Shown: positions 1 through 6,442 of the stretch, one piece after another
Position numbering within the stretch: position 1 is the stretch's first letter
How the letters are laid out: each line of letters opens with the position of its first letter
The notes under the pieces: model-generated
Told to the model about the DNA's origin: nothing
The model's database searches: none
What the model saw: the letters and a program-made list of their open reading frames with translations, nothing else
NCBI GenBank assembly: GCA_050122535.1
Contig: JASFIT010000136.1
Coordinates: forward strand, 1 to 10,386
Direction of reading: 5' to 3'
Origin: JASFEQ01 sp050122535
GTDB taxonomy: Bacteria > Desulfobacterota > DSM-4660 > Desulfatiglandales > HGW-15
Length of the DNA stretch: 10,386 nucleotides
Position numbers and translations under genes: made by a program

Positions 1-774
1 ATTCAATACGATCCGGCACAAAACCCGGACGGAAAGTACAAGGCAGCTCAATTGGTCCGCGCCAACTGGGCACTAAGGGACTACTGTCTTGCTTATGGCA
101 TACCCCTCTTGTCGGGAAAAGACAGCTTGTATATTGATGGCAACCTGGAGGGGCCATTCGGTGAAAGGCGAAAGGTGTCTGGATTGCCTACCCTTCTGTT
201 TACGGTATCGAGTATTATTGAAGATGTTGGCAAATGTATAACCATGGATGCCAAGATACCAGGGGACCTTGTTTATGTGCTAGGTGAAACGAGAAATGAG
301 CTTGGTGGCGGCGAGTATTATCAGATGATGGGAGAGGTGGGCCTCCATGTGCCAGAAGTCGATGCCAAGGCGCTCTGGCCCCTTTATCTCTCACTGCACA
401 GGGCGATTCAACAGGGATTCATCTCTTCAGCGCACGCCGTGACAAGAGGCGGGCTGGGCGTCCACTTGGCCTTGGTGGCCCTGGGCGGGGAATTGGGGAT
501 GGAAATCCATCTCGGAGATGTCCCCTCTTGCAATGGCCTTACGAACAGTCAAATACTCTTTTCAGAATCAGCTGGCCGGTTTGTGGTGACCCTTGATCCT
601 GAAAAGCAAAGGGCCTTTGAAAAGATCTTTGATGGCCTCAAATTCAGTCATGTGGGTATTGTAACGGAATCACCCATGCTTCGTATCAGAGGTGGGGATG
701 GTGCCCTTGTCATGGAAGAAGAGATATCCCATTTGAAGGATTCCTGGAATAGACCTTTCGGGGGGTTGATATGA
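1..774 (+). CDS. purL: Phosphoribosylformylglycinamidine synthase subunit PurL, C-terminal part (5' end outside window)
   Basis: PurL is the synthetase subunit of FGAM synthase. It converts FGAR plus ATP and ammonia (from PurQ) to FGAM in the cytoplasm, the fourth step of de novo purine synthesis. The frame is open from base 1 and ends with TGA at 772-774, so about 257 C-terminal residues are present. Visible family signatures are LVRAN followed by a SGKDS loop near the start (nucleotide-binding region of the second AIRS-like half), then TRGGLGVHLA and a C-terminal AIRS_C-like stretch ending FGGLI. The TTG at 52 is an internal leucine and not a start, because homologous sequence continues upstream of it. 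The stop overlaps the purQ start as ATGA, which implies translational coupling and roughly equal subunit amounts. The family is clear; only the total length and N-terminal half are unknown. Confidence 0.95.
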   Translation: MQYDPAQNPDGKYKAAQLVRANWALRDYCLAYGIPLLSGKDSLYIDGNLEGPFGERRKVSGLPTLLFTVSSIIEDVGKCITMDAKIPGDLVYVLGETRNELGGGEYYQMMGEVGLHVPEVDAKALWPLYLSLHRAIQQGFISSAHAVTRGGLGVHLALVALGGELGMEIHLGDVPSCNGLTNSQILFSESAGRFVVTLDPEKQRAFEKIFDGLKFSHVGIVTESPMLRIRGGDGALVMEEEISHLKDSWNRPFGGLI

Positions 775-1628
775 TGCCTGTTAAAGCGCTGGTGCTCACG
801 GGTTACGGTTTGAATTGCGATTATGAGACGGATTACTCCCTTAAACTTGCAGGCGCTGAATCCCATAGAATGCATGTGAATGAATTGATCCATACGGGCA
901 AATTCGGTTCTGAGACCTCTCTCGATGATTACCACATCCTTGTCTTTGATGGCGGATTTAGTTGGGGCGATGATCACGGAGCGGGCGTCCTTTTGGCGTC
1001 AAAACTGAAGTTCAACATTGGGGGCCAGATCGAGGAATTCATCCAACAGGGAAAACTCATCATTGGGATCTGTAATGGTTTTCAGGTCCTCGTCAACTTA
1101 GGTCTTCTCCCTGGGTTCGAAGGGAACTACAAAGAAAGAAGAGTTGCTCTCATTGGCAATGATGCGGGCAATTTCATTAACACCTGGGTGAACTTGAAAC
1201 TGAATTCCGAATCTCCTTGTATCTTTACTGCCGGGCTATCCCACATGGAATTGACTGTGAGACATGGAGAAGGAAAGTTCTATGCATCGGATGAGGATAT
1301 TGATCTTCTTTTTAGGAATGGGCAGGTGGTTGTGCAATATGCTGATGAGAGGGGGGATGAAGCCAAGGGAAGATGGCCCATGAATCCCAATGGTTCCCTG
1401 CGAGATATTGCTGGGATTTGTGATCCCACAGGACGCATTTTCGGTCTCATGCCTCACCCAGAGGCCTTCAATCACTATACCAACCATCCAGACTGGACAA
1501 GGCACAAAGAGGCCCTTGTGCGTCAGGGGAAAAGCATTGAGTCACAGGAAGGAGACGGAATTCGCATATTCCGCAATGCCGTTGGGTACGTGAAAAATGC
1601 CATTGAAAGTGGCGCACTGAACGGCTAG
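771..1628 (+). CDS. purQ: Phosphoribosylformylglycinamidine synthase glutaminase subunit PurQ
   Basis: Class I glutamine amidotransferase that releases ammonia from glutamine and passes it to PurL. The 285-residue product has the full fold: GYGLNCDYET at the N terminus, the loop FDGGFSWGDD at about 59-68, the nucleophile Cys101 in GICNGFQ, and the His229-Glu231 pair in MPHPE. The glutaminase is thus predicted active. It starts at ATG 771 inside the purL stop codon; a second ATG follows immediately at 774. The protein is longer than short PurQ types of about 220-230 residues. The extra length lies mainly in the middle (about 115-200) and in a C-terminal tail after HPE, resembling the glutaminase domain of large one-chain FGAM synthases. 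Its stop lies 13 bp from the stop of a convergent hsp20 gene, with no obvious terminator between them. Confidence 0.95.
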   Translation: MMPVKALVLTGYGLNCDYETDYSLKLAGAESHRMHVNELIHTGKFGSETSLDDYHILVFDGGFSWGDDHGAGVLLASKLKFNIGGQIEEFIQQGKLIIGICNGFQVLVNLGLLPGFEGNYKERRVALIGNDAGNFINTWVNLKLNSESPCIFTAGLSHMELTVRHGEGKFYASDEDIDLLFRNGQVVVQYADERGDEAKGRWPMNPNGSLRDIAGICDPTGRIFGLMPHPEAFNHYTNHPDWTRHKEALVRQGKSIESQEGDGIRIFRNAVGYVKNAIESGALNG

Positions 1629-1641
1629 GAGACCGCCTCGC

Positions 1642-2052
1642 CTATTCCGCCTTGACAGTTACCTTACGCGGAGACACGGCTTCAACCTTGGGCAGTGTGA
1701 GTCTCAACACGCCATCCTTCAGTTCGGCCTCAATCTTGGACTGATCGATCATTTCTGACAGGGTAAACTCTCTCAGGTATTTCCCTGTATCATATTCCCT
1801 CAGTACGTCCACTTCGCCTTGACCTTCGGGCGCTTCCACCTCACCTACCAAGGTGAGGACATTATCGCGAAGGTCAATGTCGAGACTGTCTGCCTTCACA
1901 CCTGGAATGTCTGCCACCAAAGTGATCTCTCGATCTGTCTCAAAGATATCTACTGCCGGGGTAAAAGTGGGTCCTGGTTTCGTCCTTTCCGCAGGCACTG
2001 ACACGACTCTTTTCTCTTTTGCTTTAAGGGCCTTTGTTTCGCTTTCAACCAT
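1642..2052 (-). CDS. Hsp20/alpha-crystallin family small heat-shock protein (downstream copy)
   Basis: Small ATP-independent chaperone that binds unfolding proteins in the cytoplasm and holds them for refolding by Hsp70/Hsp100. The protein has 136 residues. A charged, proline-containing N-terminal arm (1-30) precedes the alpha-crystallin domain at about 31-127: PAVDIFETD opens it, ADIPGVKADSLDID follows, and the signature DGVLRLTLPK (113-122) closes it. The C-terminal anchoring motif is V-T-V (131-133) instead of the usual I-x-I. The N-terminal arm lacks the WDPF-like start seen in its neighbour, so the two paralogues differ most in the regions that set oligomer size and substrate binding. 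ATG 2052 is preceded by a purine-rich GAAGGGG stretch. It lies 30 nt downstream of the second hsp20 gene on the same strand, very likely in one transcript. Confidence 0.93.
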   Translation of the reverse strand: MVESETKALKAKEKRVVSVPAERTKPGPTFTPAVDIFETDREITLVADIPGVKADSLDIDLRDNVLTLVGEVEAPEGQGEVDVLREYDTGKYLREFTLSEMIDQSKIEAELKDGVLRLTLPKVEAVSPRKVTVKAE

Positions 2053-2082
2053 GATATTTCCCCTTCAATATGATGTATGTCT

Positions 2083-2547
2083 TTATGACGCTTTAATCGT
2101 GATTTGCTTGGGTTTTGCCGCTTCTGACTTGGGAAGAATAACGGTCAAAACCCCATCCGCGCAGCGGGCCTCAACCTTGGAGGTGTCAATTTGCCCAGGC
2201 AAGTTGATCACCCTGCTGAAATTTCCCGCCTCTCGCTCTCTTCTATGATAATTGGCCTTTTCATCTTCCGGAGCTATCTTCCGTTCCCCAGATATGGAGA
2301 GGCTGGTGCCCGTCACAGATATGTCCATGTCCCCAGCCTTTACGCCTGGGAGCTCTGCCCGAACATAGTAGTTATCATTGCCTTCGGTTACGTTTACCAA
2401 CGGGAAAACCCCTGCGGTAGGATCACTCAAGAGACGGCCCGTCAAACCCTCAAAAAGTCTATCCATCTGTCTTCGCATGCGTTCTAATTCCTCGAACGGG
2501 TCTTGCCAGTCCCATCGGGGCCAGTTTGATAGCCTTCTTAGTATCAT
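2083..2547 (-). CDS. Hsp20/alpha-crystallin family small heat-shock protein (upstream copy)
   Basis: Second small heat-shock chaperone, first gene of a two-gene hsp20 unit. From the chosen start it has 154 residues: an N-terminal arm with NWPRWDWQDPFEELERMRRQMDRLF (typical DPF plus amphipathic helix of bacterial class A Hsp20), an alpha-crystallin domain at about 46-145 ending in DGVLTVILPK, and a canonical C-terminal I-T-I anchor. The frame extends upstream to another ATG at 2592 (169 residues). However, ATG 2547 has a strong Shine-Dalgarno sequence (AAAGGAGGGAGGA, 2551-2563) lying inside the would-be extension, and the shorter protein begins as the family does, so 2547 is preferred. Upstream lies a TTGACA-type promoter candidate (2641-2669). 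Heat or stress induction is expected for the family, but no certain sigma-32 or CIRCE site was seen. Confidence 0.93.
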   Translation of the reverse strand: MILRRLSNWPRWDWQDPFEELERMRRQMDRLFEGLTGRLLSDPTAGVFPLVNVTEGNDNYYVRAELPGVKAGDMDISVTGTSLSISGERKIAPEDEKANYHRREREAGNFSRVINLPGQIDTSKVEARCADGVLTVILPKSEAAKPKQITIKAS

Positions 2548-2550
2548 GGC

Positions 2551-2563
2551 TCCTCCCTCCTTT
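2551..2563 (-). promoter_or_regulatory. Strong ribosome binding site deciding the hsp20 start at 2547
   Basis: On the minus strand AAAGGAGGGAGGA ends 3 nt before ATG 2547, giving a near-perfect AGGAGG at a workable distance. It supports the 154-residue form over the longer form starting at 2592. Confidence 0.75.
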
Positions 2564-2640
2564 ATTGAAAATTTGGGTTGAAAAATTGTCATCTTTTTCT
2601 CCCCTTTAACATTTTGAGGATGTCATCAATTCTTCCTACA

Positions 2641-2669
2641 ATAAGTAATCCGATTCAACTGGTTGTCAA
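2641..2669 (-). promoter_or_regulatory. Candidate sigma-70-like promoter of the hsp20 pair
   Basis: Minus-strand TTGACA at 2669-2664 is a perfect -35 hexamer (CTTGACA in context). With a 17-nt spacer it faces ACTTAT at 2646-2641, a weak -10 (3 of 6 matches). The CTTGA part also resembles a sigma-32 -35 element, but the matching CCCATNT-like -10 is not convincing. Transcription would start near 2634, giving a leader of roughly 85 nt before the hsp20 start. Medium-low confidence because of the poor -10. Confidence 0.4.
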
Positions 2670-2740
2670 GACATCCTGTCCCTAAAAGGTGAATTTGCGC
2701 AATCTGCTATTCGAGAGGACCATCGGTGCAGATCAGCTAT

Positions 2741-3044
2741 TGAGACTGTCGAAAAACCGGCTTCTGAGAGGCTGATGGAAAATGTCCATATGCAAGTTGA
2801 GCGCTGCGAAATCCCGCTCTGTCGCAGATCCCGTTCGCGGGACGGGAGCTTCCGAAACTGGGGACCCGCCCGCAGGGTGGGGAGTCCAAGCGAAGCGCGG
2901 ACAAATCCCGAGGAATGCGGCGTACATAGAAGTACGCCGCAGTGACTTGCCCTGTTAAATCGGCTTCGCCGTCTCGCTAAGCGAGAATTTAACAGGGCGG
3001 GGGATGAGGGTAACGCAGCAGATGGGCGTTTTGCGACAGCCTCA
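2741..3044. repeat. 304-bp MITE-like element with terminal inverted repeats, non-coding and hairpin-rich
   Basis: The ends are imperfect inverted repeats of about 18 bp: TGAGACTGTCGAAAAACC at 2741-2758, and at 3027-3044 a segment whose reverse complement is TGAGGCTGTCGCAAAACG (14 of 18 identical). Between them are several foldable pieces: a GC-rich imperfect hairpin around 2850-2886, a perfect 10-bp inverted repeat (2916-2925 with 2932-2941, 6-nt loop), and a compound palindrome at 2949-2998. No transposase frame is present. A 64-codon minus-strand frame (2733-2927) spans the repeat but has no recognisable family or ribosome binding site. No clear target-site duplication was found. The right end lies 4 nt from the degQ stop codon, so the element could also act as its 3' transcript structure. 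Interpretation as a non-autonomous mobile element is an inference from structure. Confidence 0.65.
2949..2998. repeat. Compound palindrome (three-way-junction fold) inside the 304-bp element
   Basis: A perfect 12-bp outer stem (GCCCTGTTAAAT 2949-2960 with ATTTAACAGGGC 2987-2998) encloses two further adjacent perfect hairpins: CGGC-ttc-GCCG (2961-2971) and TCTCGC-taa-GCGAGA (2972-2986). The three stems abut with no unpaired bases between them, so DNA or RNA could fold into a compact three-way junction. All pairings were read directly from the sequence; function is unknown. Confidence 0.8.
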
Positions 3045-3048
3045 CTGA

Positions 3049-4398
3049 CTAAAATGGCAGGGTCAGGGAGTAGCCGATTGGCCCTCTTTGAACGATAAGG
3101 GTTATGGAGGGTAAGTGGTGGTATTGGCTGACAGCCTTATTAAGAGTATCAATGTTTTTTATAGGCGTATTATTGATTTTAAGAAGCAGGTCTCCCGCCC
3201 TGAGGCCATACTCTGCCGCCTTGGAGTCAGGCTTAACATACTTAACAAAGACGCCTTCCTTCAGACCATATTTCTTTCGGGCCCTCTTATCCACTTGACC
3301 CATCTCAATTCCCACACGCCGATAAAGCAGTTTCTGGGCATAATTAAGAGGGAAAGGTGTTGGCTTCGCTGAAACGGTCAGCTCTCTGCCTTTGCGGAAT
3401 ATCTTTAACCTGAGGAGATCGCCCGCTGTGTATTCGCCCAATGCATCGCGATACTCCGGAAGCGATGATATGGGCACATCTTCCAAGGAGAGGATTATGT
3501 CACCCCTTTTCATCCCAGCCTTTGCCGCTGGACTTCCATCAATCACATCGCTTATGAGCACGCCCACACTTTTCTCAGCAAGACCGAAATACCCCTTCAG
3601 TTCCTCAGTAAGTGCTTGTGTCTCAATGCCGAGCCATGGAAACCTCACCCTACCCTCTCGGATAAGCTCCCGTACGATGCGCTTCGCTTTGTTGATAGGA
3701 ATGGCGAATCCTATCCCTTGCGCCTTCTGGTATATGGCTGTATTGATCCCGATGAGTTCCCCTTCGATATTGAGTAAGGGCCCCCCGCTATTACCAGGAT
3801 TGATGGATGCATCAGTCTGAATGAAATGCCGATAGACGCGCTCCTCAGTGCGCACAGACCGATCTAGAGCGCTCACCACGCCTGTGGTCACGGTATGCGA
3901 AAGCCCAAAAGGATTTCCTATGGCTATCACGGTTTCACCAATCATCAGGTCATCTGAATTGCCCATCCCTATCTCGGGCAGTTGCTGTCTTACATCGATT
4001 TGGAGAACCGCCAAATCCGAACGGGGGTCTGAGCCTAGTACCTTCCCCTTATACTCTTTTTGTTCAGAGGTGATCACTTTGATTTCGGTCGCCCTGGCGA
4101 CCACATGGTGATTCGTAATAATGTATCCTTTGCTCCCATCCATAATCACGCCGGAACCCAAGCTGGTTCTCGTATATTCACGAGTAAAGAAGTCAGGGAA
4201 AAAATCCCTAAAGAAATCATCTCGTGAAAAAGGAAAGATGGGACCAACACGCTCTTGCACGACCGTGCTAATGTTAACAACAGCGGGGCTCACCTCTTCT
4301 ACAGCAATAACCACGGCACTTCGCCGAAGTGAAGCCTCGGCACCAGCGTATGCAACAAGCAGGGCAAGAACGAGCATGCTACCATGTATGAATTTCAT
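3049..4398 (-). CDS. DegP/DegQ-type (HtrA) periplasmic serine endoprotease
   Basis: Secreted HtrA-family protease that degrades misfolded envelope proteins. From ATG 4398 it has 449 residues. The signal peptide is MKFIHGSMLVLALLVAYAG with likely cleavage after AEA. The trypsin-like domain carries the complete triad: His98 (TNHHVV), Asp128 (PRSDLAVLQID) and Ser204 (NPGNSGGPL). Two PDZ domains follow, at about 255-350 (with SPAAKAGMKRGDIIL) and about 360-449 (with SKAAEYGLRAGDLLLKIN). A short LA-loop-like insert rich in Phe and Asp (PFSRDDFFRDFFPDFF) precedes the domain, as in DegP/DegQ. The frame can be extended to TTG 4431 (460 residues), but that gives 11 extra residues before the signal peptide and no clear ribosome binding site; ATG 4398 has only a weak AAGAG. 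The start is uncertain, the function is not. Paralogues DegP, DegQ and DegS cannot be separated here, although two PDZ domains exclude DegS. Confidence 0.93.
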   Translation of the reverse strand: MKFIHGSMLVLALLVAYAGAEASLRRSAVVIAVEEVSPAVVNISTVVQERVGPIFPFSRDDFFRDFFPDFFTREYTRTSLGSGVIMDGSKGYIITNHHVVARATEIKVITSEQKEYKGKVLGSDPRSDLAVLQIDVRQQLPEIGMGNSDDLMIGETVIAIGNPFGLSHTVTTGVVSALDRSVRTEERVYRHFIQTDASINPGNSGGPLLNIEGELIGINTAIYQKAQGIGFAIPINKAKRIVRELIREGRVRFPWLGIETQALTEELKGYFGLAEKSVGVLISDVIDGSPAAKAGMKRGDIILSLEDVPISSLPEYRDALGEYTAGDLLRLKIFRKGRELTVSAKPTPFPLNYAQKLLYRRVGIEMGQVDKRARKKYGLKEGVFVKYVKPDSKAAEYGLRAGDLLLKINNTPIKNIDTLNKAVSQYHHLPSITLIVQRGPIGYSLTLPF

Positions 4399-4424
4399 GA
4401 ACCGAACACTCTTGAGAAATCTCA

Positions 4425-4471
4425 ATGTCAAAGCTCATATGTCAATTGAATGACAAATGCCCTAATGTCAA
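4425..4471 (-). repeat. Three copies of TTGACAT just upstream of the degQ-like gene
   Basis: Minus-strand TTGACAT occurs at 4471-4465, 4445-4439 and 4431-4425; the last covers the alternative TTG start of the protease frame. A fourth copy is in the opposite orientation at 4601-4607. Each contains a -35-like TTGACA, but no copy has a good -10 at 16-18 nt, so I do not call a promoter. They may be a small dispersed repeat or regulator half-sites. Confidence 0.4.
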
Positions 4472-4599
4472 ACGGGAGAGCGATCTATAGGGTACTCAGC
4501 CCCTGCGATCGGCAGCCAGTTTTAAGCTTTGGCCATTCTCACAATTGCTTCGCGCAAGTCTCACACTCGGAATCCTTCCTTCGATACTTGGATTTTGGC

Positions 4600-4698
4600 A
4601 TTTGACATTTCTATGCTGTCTTCTGTCTACGGTATTCTGTCTTCTATTATTACAACTTTAGGCACTTTAGTTCACTTTAGTCACTTTAACTCACCTTA
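4600..4698. repeat. Repeat-rich spacer: TCTGTCT repeats followed by a degenerate 9-10-bp ACTTTAG array
   Basis: CTGTCTTCT occurs at 4616-4624 and 4637-4645 with a related CTGTCTAC between them. From 4655 there follow five degenerate units beginning with ACTTTA or ACCTTA, spaced 8-10 bp apart (ACTTTAGGC, ACTTTAGTTC, ACTTTAGTC, ACTTTAACTC, ACCTTA) and running to within a few bases of the hydrolase stop codon at 4703. No reading frame of interest and no terminator is seen in the 4432-4702 gap. The ACTTTAGGCACTTTAG core recurs exactly at 6980-6995. Confidence 0.65.
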
Positions 4699-4702
4699 CC
4701 CG

Positions 4703-5320
4703 CTATTTATCTAGAAACTCACCGATGATAGCCTTCAGCTCCTCGGTATATCCCCAATAAAAATGGTCGGCGCCTTCGATGAGACGGAGAGTGGCCTCAG
4801 GATTCCATTCTTGCATCAGCTTTTCAATGGTCTTGTATCCGGCTATGTCGTCACGAGTCCCAACAATCACCAGCTGGATTTTCGGATCATATTTCAAAAA
4901 GTCAAAACTGACAAAATTGACCGGGGGTGAAACCATCACCATACGTTTGGCCTGCGCAAGTTTTTCTATACTGAGGGCATTTACCCAGGCCCCGAAAGAG
5001 TAACCTGCCAGGTCAAAACTGCTCACTCCCTGGCCTGAAAGGAACTTCAGAGCCGCCCTTACATCCTCTTGTTCACCCTTGCCGTCATCATAAGACCCTT
5101 CACTTCTTCCAACGCCCCTGAAATTGAACCTGAGGGTGCTATAACCGTGTTCACGATAGGCTTGGGTAATAGCTTCCACCACATTATTATGCATTTCACC
5201 CCCATAAAGAGGATGGGGATGGGTCACAACAACCGCCTTTTCTTCATTTAGGTTTTCCAGGAGACCCTCGATTTTCAAGCCTTTAGAATCAAAAAATATC
5301 TGTTCTTCTGTCATGTTCAT
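4703..5320 (-). CDS. Small alpha/beta-hydrolase (COG2945-like), substrate unknown
   Basis: A 205-residue cytoplasmic alpha/beta-hydrolase without lid domain or signal peptide. Seen directly: HPHPLYGGEMHNNVV (34-48), a conserved strand-loop that forms the oxyanion side in this family; FRGVGRSEG (67-75); the nucleophile elbow GYSFGAW with Ser108; Asp157/Asp158 in VGTRDDI as the acid; and His186 in GADHFYWG. All three catalytic positions are present, so an active esterase or thioesterase-like enzyme is expected. The physiological substrate is not known for this family. The protein has two closely spaced ATG starts (5320 and 5314), and the ribosome binding site is weak for both. It is preceded by a 111-bp spacer with an imperfect palindrome and followed by an ACTTTAG repeat array without an intrinsic terminator. 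Confidence 0.88.
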   Translation of the reverse strand: MNMTEEQIFFDSKGLKIEGLLENLNEEKAVVVTHPHPLYGGEMHNNVVEAITQAYREHGYSTLRFNFRGVGRSEGSYDDGKGEQEDVRAALKFLSGQGVSSFDLAGYSFGAWVNALSIEKLAQAKRMVMVSPPVNFVSFDFLKYDPKIQLVIVGTRDDIAGYKTIEKLMQEWNPEATLRLIEGADHFYWGYTEELKAIIGEFLDK

Positions 5321-5350
5321 CCCAACGGCGTCACCGTTATGATTATTGCG

Positions 5351-5403
5351 TAGGGTGGCATTTTACCCGCAAAAGCAGCCCTGCGGATAAAATCCGACCC
5401 ATA
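5351..5403. repeat. Imperfect ~20-bp inverted repeat (TAGGGTGG...CCGACCCATA type)
   Basis: Left arm TAGGGTGGCATTTTACCCGC (5351-5370) and right arm GCGGATAAAATCCGACCC... (5383-5403) are near reverse complements with a few mismatches, separated by 12 bp. Each arm also has its own GGGT/ACCC- or GGAT/ATCC-type symmetry. No T-run follows on the minus strand beyond a TTTT within the loop, so it is a doubtful terminator for the upstream hydrolase gene. It looks like a dispersed palindromic repeat. Confidence 0.55.
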
Positions 5404-5431
5404 GTTCAGCATTGCGCCTTTGGTTCTAAAC

Positions 5432-6064
5432 CTATCTTAACCAGGGATTACTTCTCTTCTCTTCATCAATTGTTGATGAAGGTTTAAAACCATAATCATG
5501 CCCTGGCCAGACAACCGTTTCTCCAGGTAATACGAGAAGCCTTTCTTTTATGGCCTTCATGAACTCTCCCATAGAGGCACCCGGCAAATCGGTTCGGCCA
5601 ATACCACCCACAAAGAGGGTATCTCCTGAGAAAAGATTCCCATCTCCCAGAAGGCATATTCCTCCCGGGCTATGCCCAGGCGTATGGATAACCTCCAGCG
5701 AGATATCGCCCGCCACAATGGTATCTCCGTCCTCTACGGTGATATCAGCACTGGGTGAGGGCGTGAAACCCCATTGACGAGCATGTGCCTGCCCTTGGGG
5801 TGAATTGAACATTTGATCATCCAGAGCATGCATTATTATCTTTGCGTTGGTGAGGGCTTTTACCTTGGCATTGCCACAGGTATGATCTCCATGCCCGTGT
5901 GTATTCACAATGTATTTCAGATTCAGCCCTTTTTCATTAATTCTGTCAACGACCCGCTCCTCGTCCCCGGCCGGATCAATAACAAGGGTATCTTTGCTCC
6001 TGGGACAAGACACAATGTAACAAAAAACGTCCATGTAACCCACTTTCATCTGTTCAATGTCCAT
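5432..6064 (-). CDS. MBL-fold metallo-hydrolase, glyoxalase-II-like
   Basis: A 210-residue cytoplasmic metallo-beta-lactamase-fold hydrolase with a complete binuclear metal site: THGHGDH (His56, His58, Asp60, His61), His131 in HTPGHSPGG, Asp148 in FSGDTLF, and His189 in WPGHDYG. The loop GGIGRTDLPG (153-162) and the tail EEKRSNPWLR match the short glyoxalase-II-like branch (YcbL-type), which lacks the long C-terminal helical domain of GloB. It probably hydrolyses thioesters such as S-lactoylglutathione or a related thiol adduct; the real substrate cannot be read from sequence. Other members of the superfamily (persulfide dioxygenase) are alternatives. ATG 6064 has a good site GGAGGG (6073-6078) 8 nt upstream, which decides the start. 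Confidence 0.9.
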   Translation of the reverse strand: MDIEQMKVGYMDVFCYIVSCPRSKDTLVIDPAGDEERVVDRINEKGLNLKYIVNTHGHGDHTCGNAKVKALTNAKIIMHALDDQMFNSPQGQAHARQWGFTPSPSADITVEDGDTIVAGDISLEVIHTPGHSPGGICLLGDGNLFSGDTLFVGGIGRTDLPGASMGEFMKAIKERLLVLPGETVVWPGHDYGFKPSSTIDEEKRSNPWLR

Positions 6065-6078
6065 CGATTATTCCCTCC

Positions 6079-6138
6079 AAAGTGATCTAAAGTGCCTGAA
6101 GTGTACTAAAATGCCTAGAGTGAATCGAAATACTAGCC
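6079..6138. repeat. Degenerate 10-bp-period repeat array (AAAGTGnnCT)
   Basis: Six consecutive 10-bp blocks run from 6079: AAAGTGATCT, AAAGTGCCTG, AAGTGTACTA, AAATGCCTAG, AGTGAATCGA, AATACTAGCC. The first units are clear and the last ones decay. Read on the minus strand this gives AGGCACTTTAGATCACTTT, the same family as the arrays at 4655-4698 and 6980-6995. The array begins directly upstream of the ribosome binding site of the MBL-fold gene, so it would lie in that gene's 5' region. Confidence 0.6.
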
Positions 6139-6230
6139 ATACATGCGAATTGAATTAGGCGCATCTAAGAATCACATGACCTCTAGTATCGTGTTCCAAA
6201 AATGACTTTAAGAATTTACAAACCCTAAAA

Positions 6231-6392
6231 GTCATTGCGAGGAGCCCGCTCGCTTCGCCTGCGCCCCGCCCACGGGGCGGGACGATGGGGGGCAGGCAGC
6301 AGGCGCCGAAGCAATCTCTTTCAATCTGGCCAAAATAGTAACTTTCATAAAATGAGATTGCTTCCCCCTGCTTCCGCAGGGGTCGCAATGAC
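6231..6392. repeat. 162-bp palindromic repeat element (GTCATTGCGA...TCGCAATGAC)
   Basis: The ends are a perfect 10-bp inverted repeat: GTCATTGCGA (6231-6240) and TCGCAATGAC (6383-6392). Inside is a second perfect pair, GAAGCAATCTC (6308-6318) with GAGATTGCTTC (6354-6364), and a GC-rich hairpin GCCCCG-CCCA-CGGGGC (6263-6278). Interspersed palindromes with GTCATTGCGA ends and AAGCAATCTC/GAGATTGCTT arms are widespread in unrelated bacterial genomes. The 80-codon minus-strand frame across it (6155-6397) is repeat-derived and not called. No target duplication was found. The rest of the 6139-6442 gap holds nothing I recognise. Confidence 0.75.
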
Positions 6393-6442
6393 CACATAGG
6401 GAGGCGTTATTTATGCAAAGAACTTGTTGGACTCGACGCTAC

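Noticed and set aside
2733..2927. 64-codon minus-strand frame across the left half of the 304-bp element
   Set aside because: It reads through the terminal repeat and GC-rich hairpins and has no ribosome binding site and no recognisable domain; better explained as repeat DNA.
6155..6397. 80-codon minus-strand frame over the GTCATTGCGA element
   Set aside because: The frame is set by palindromic repeat sequence and has no family resemblance or start signal.
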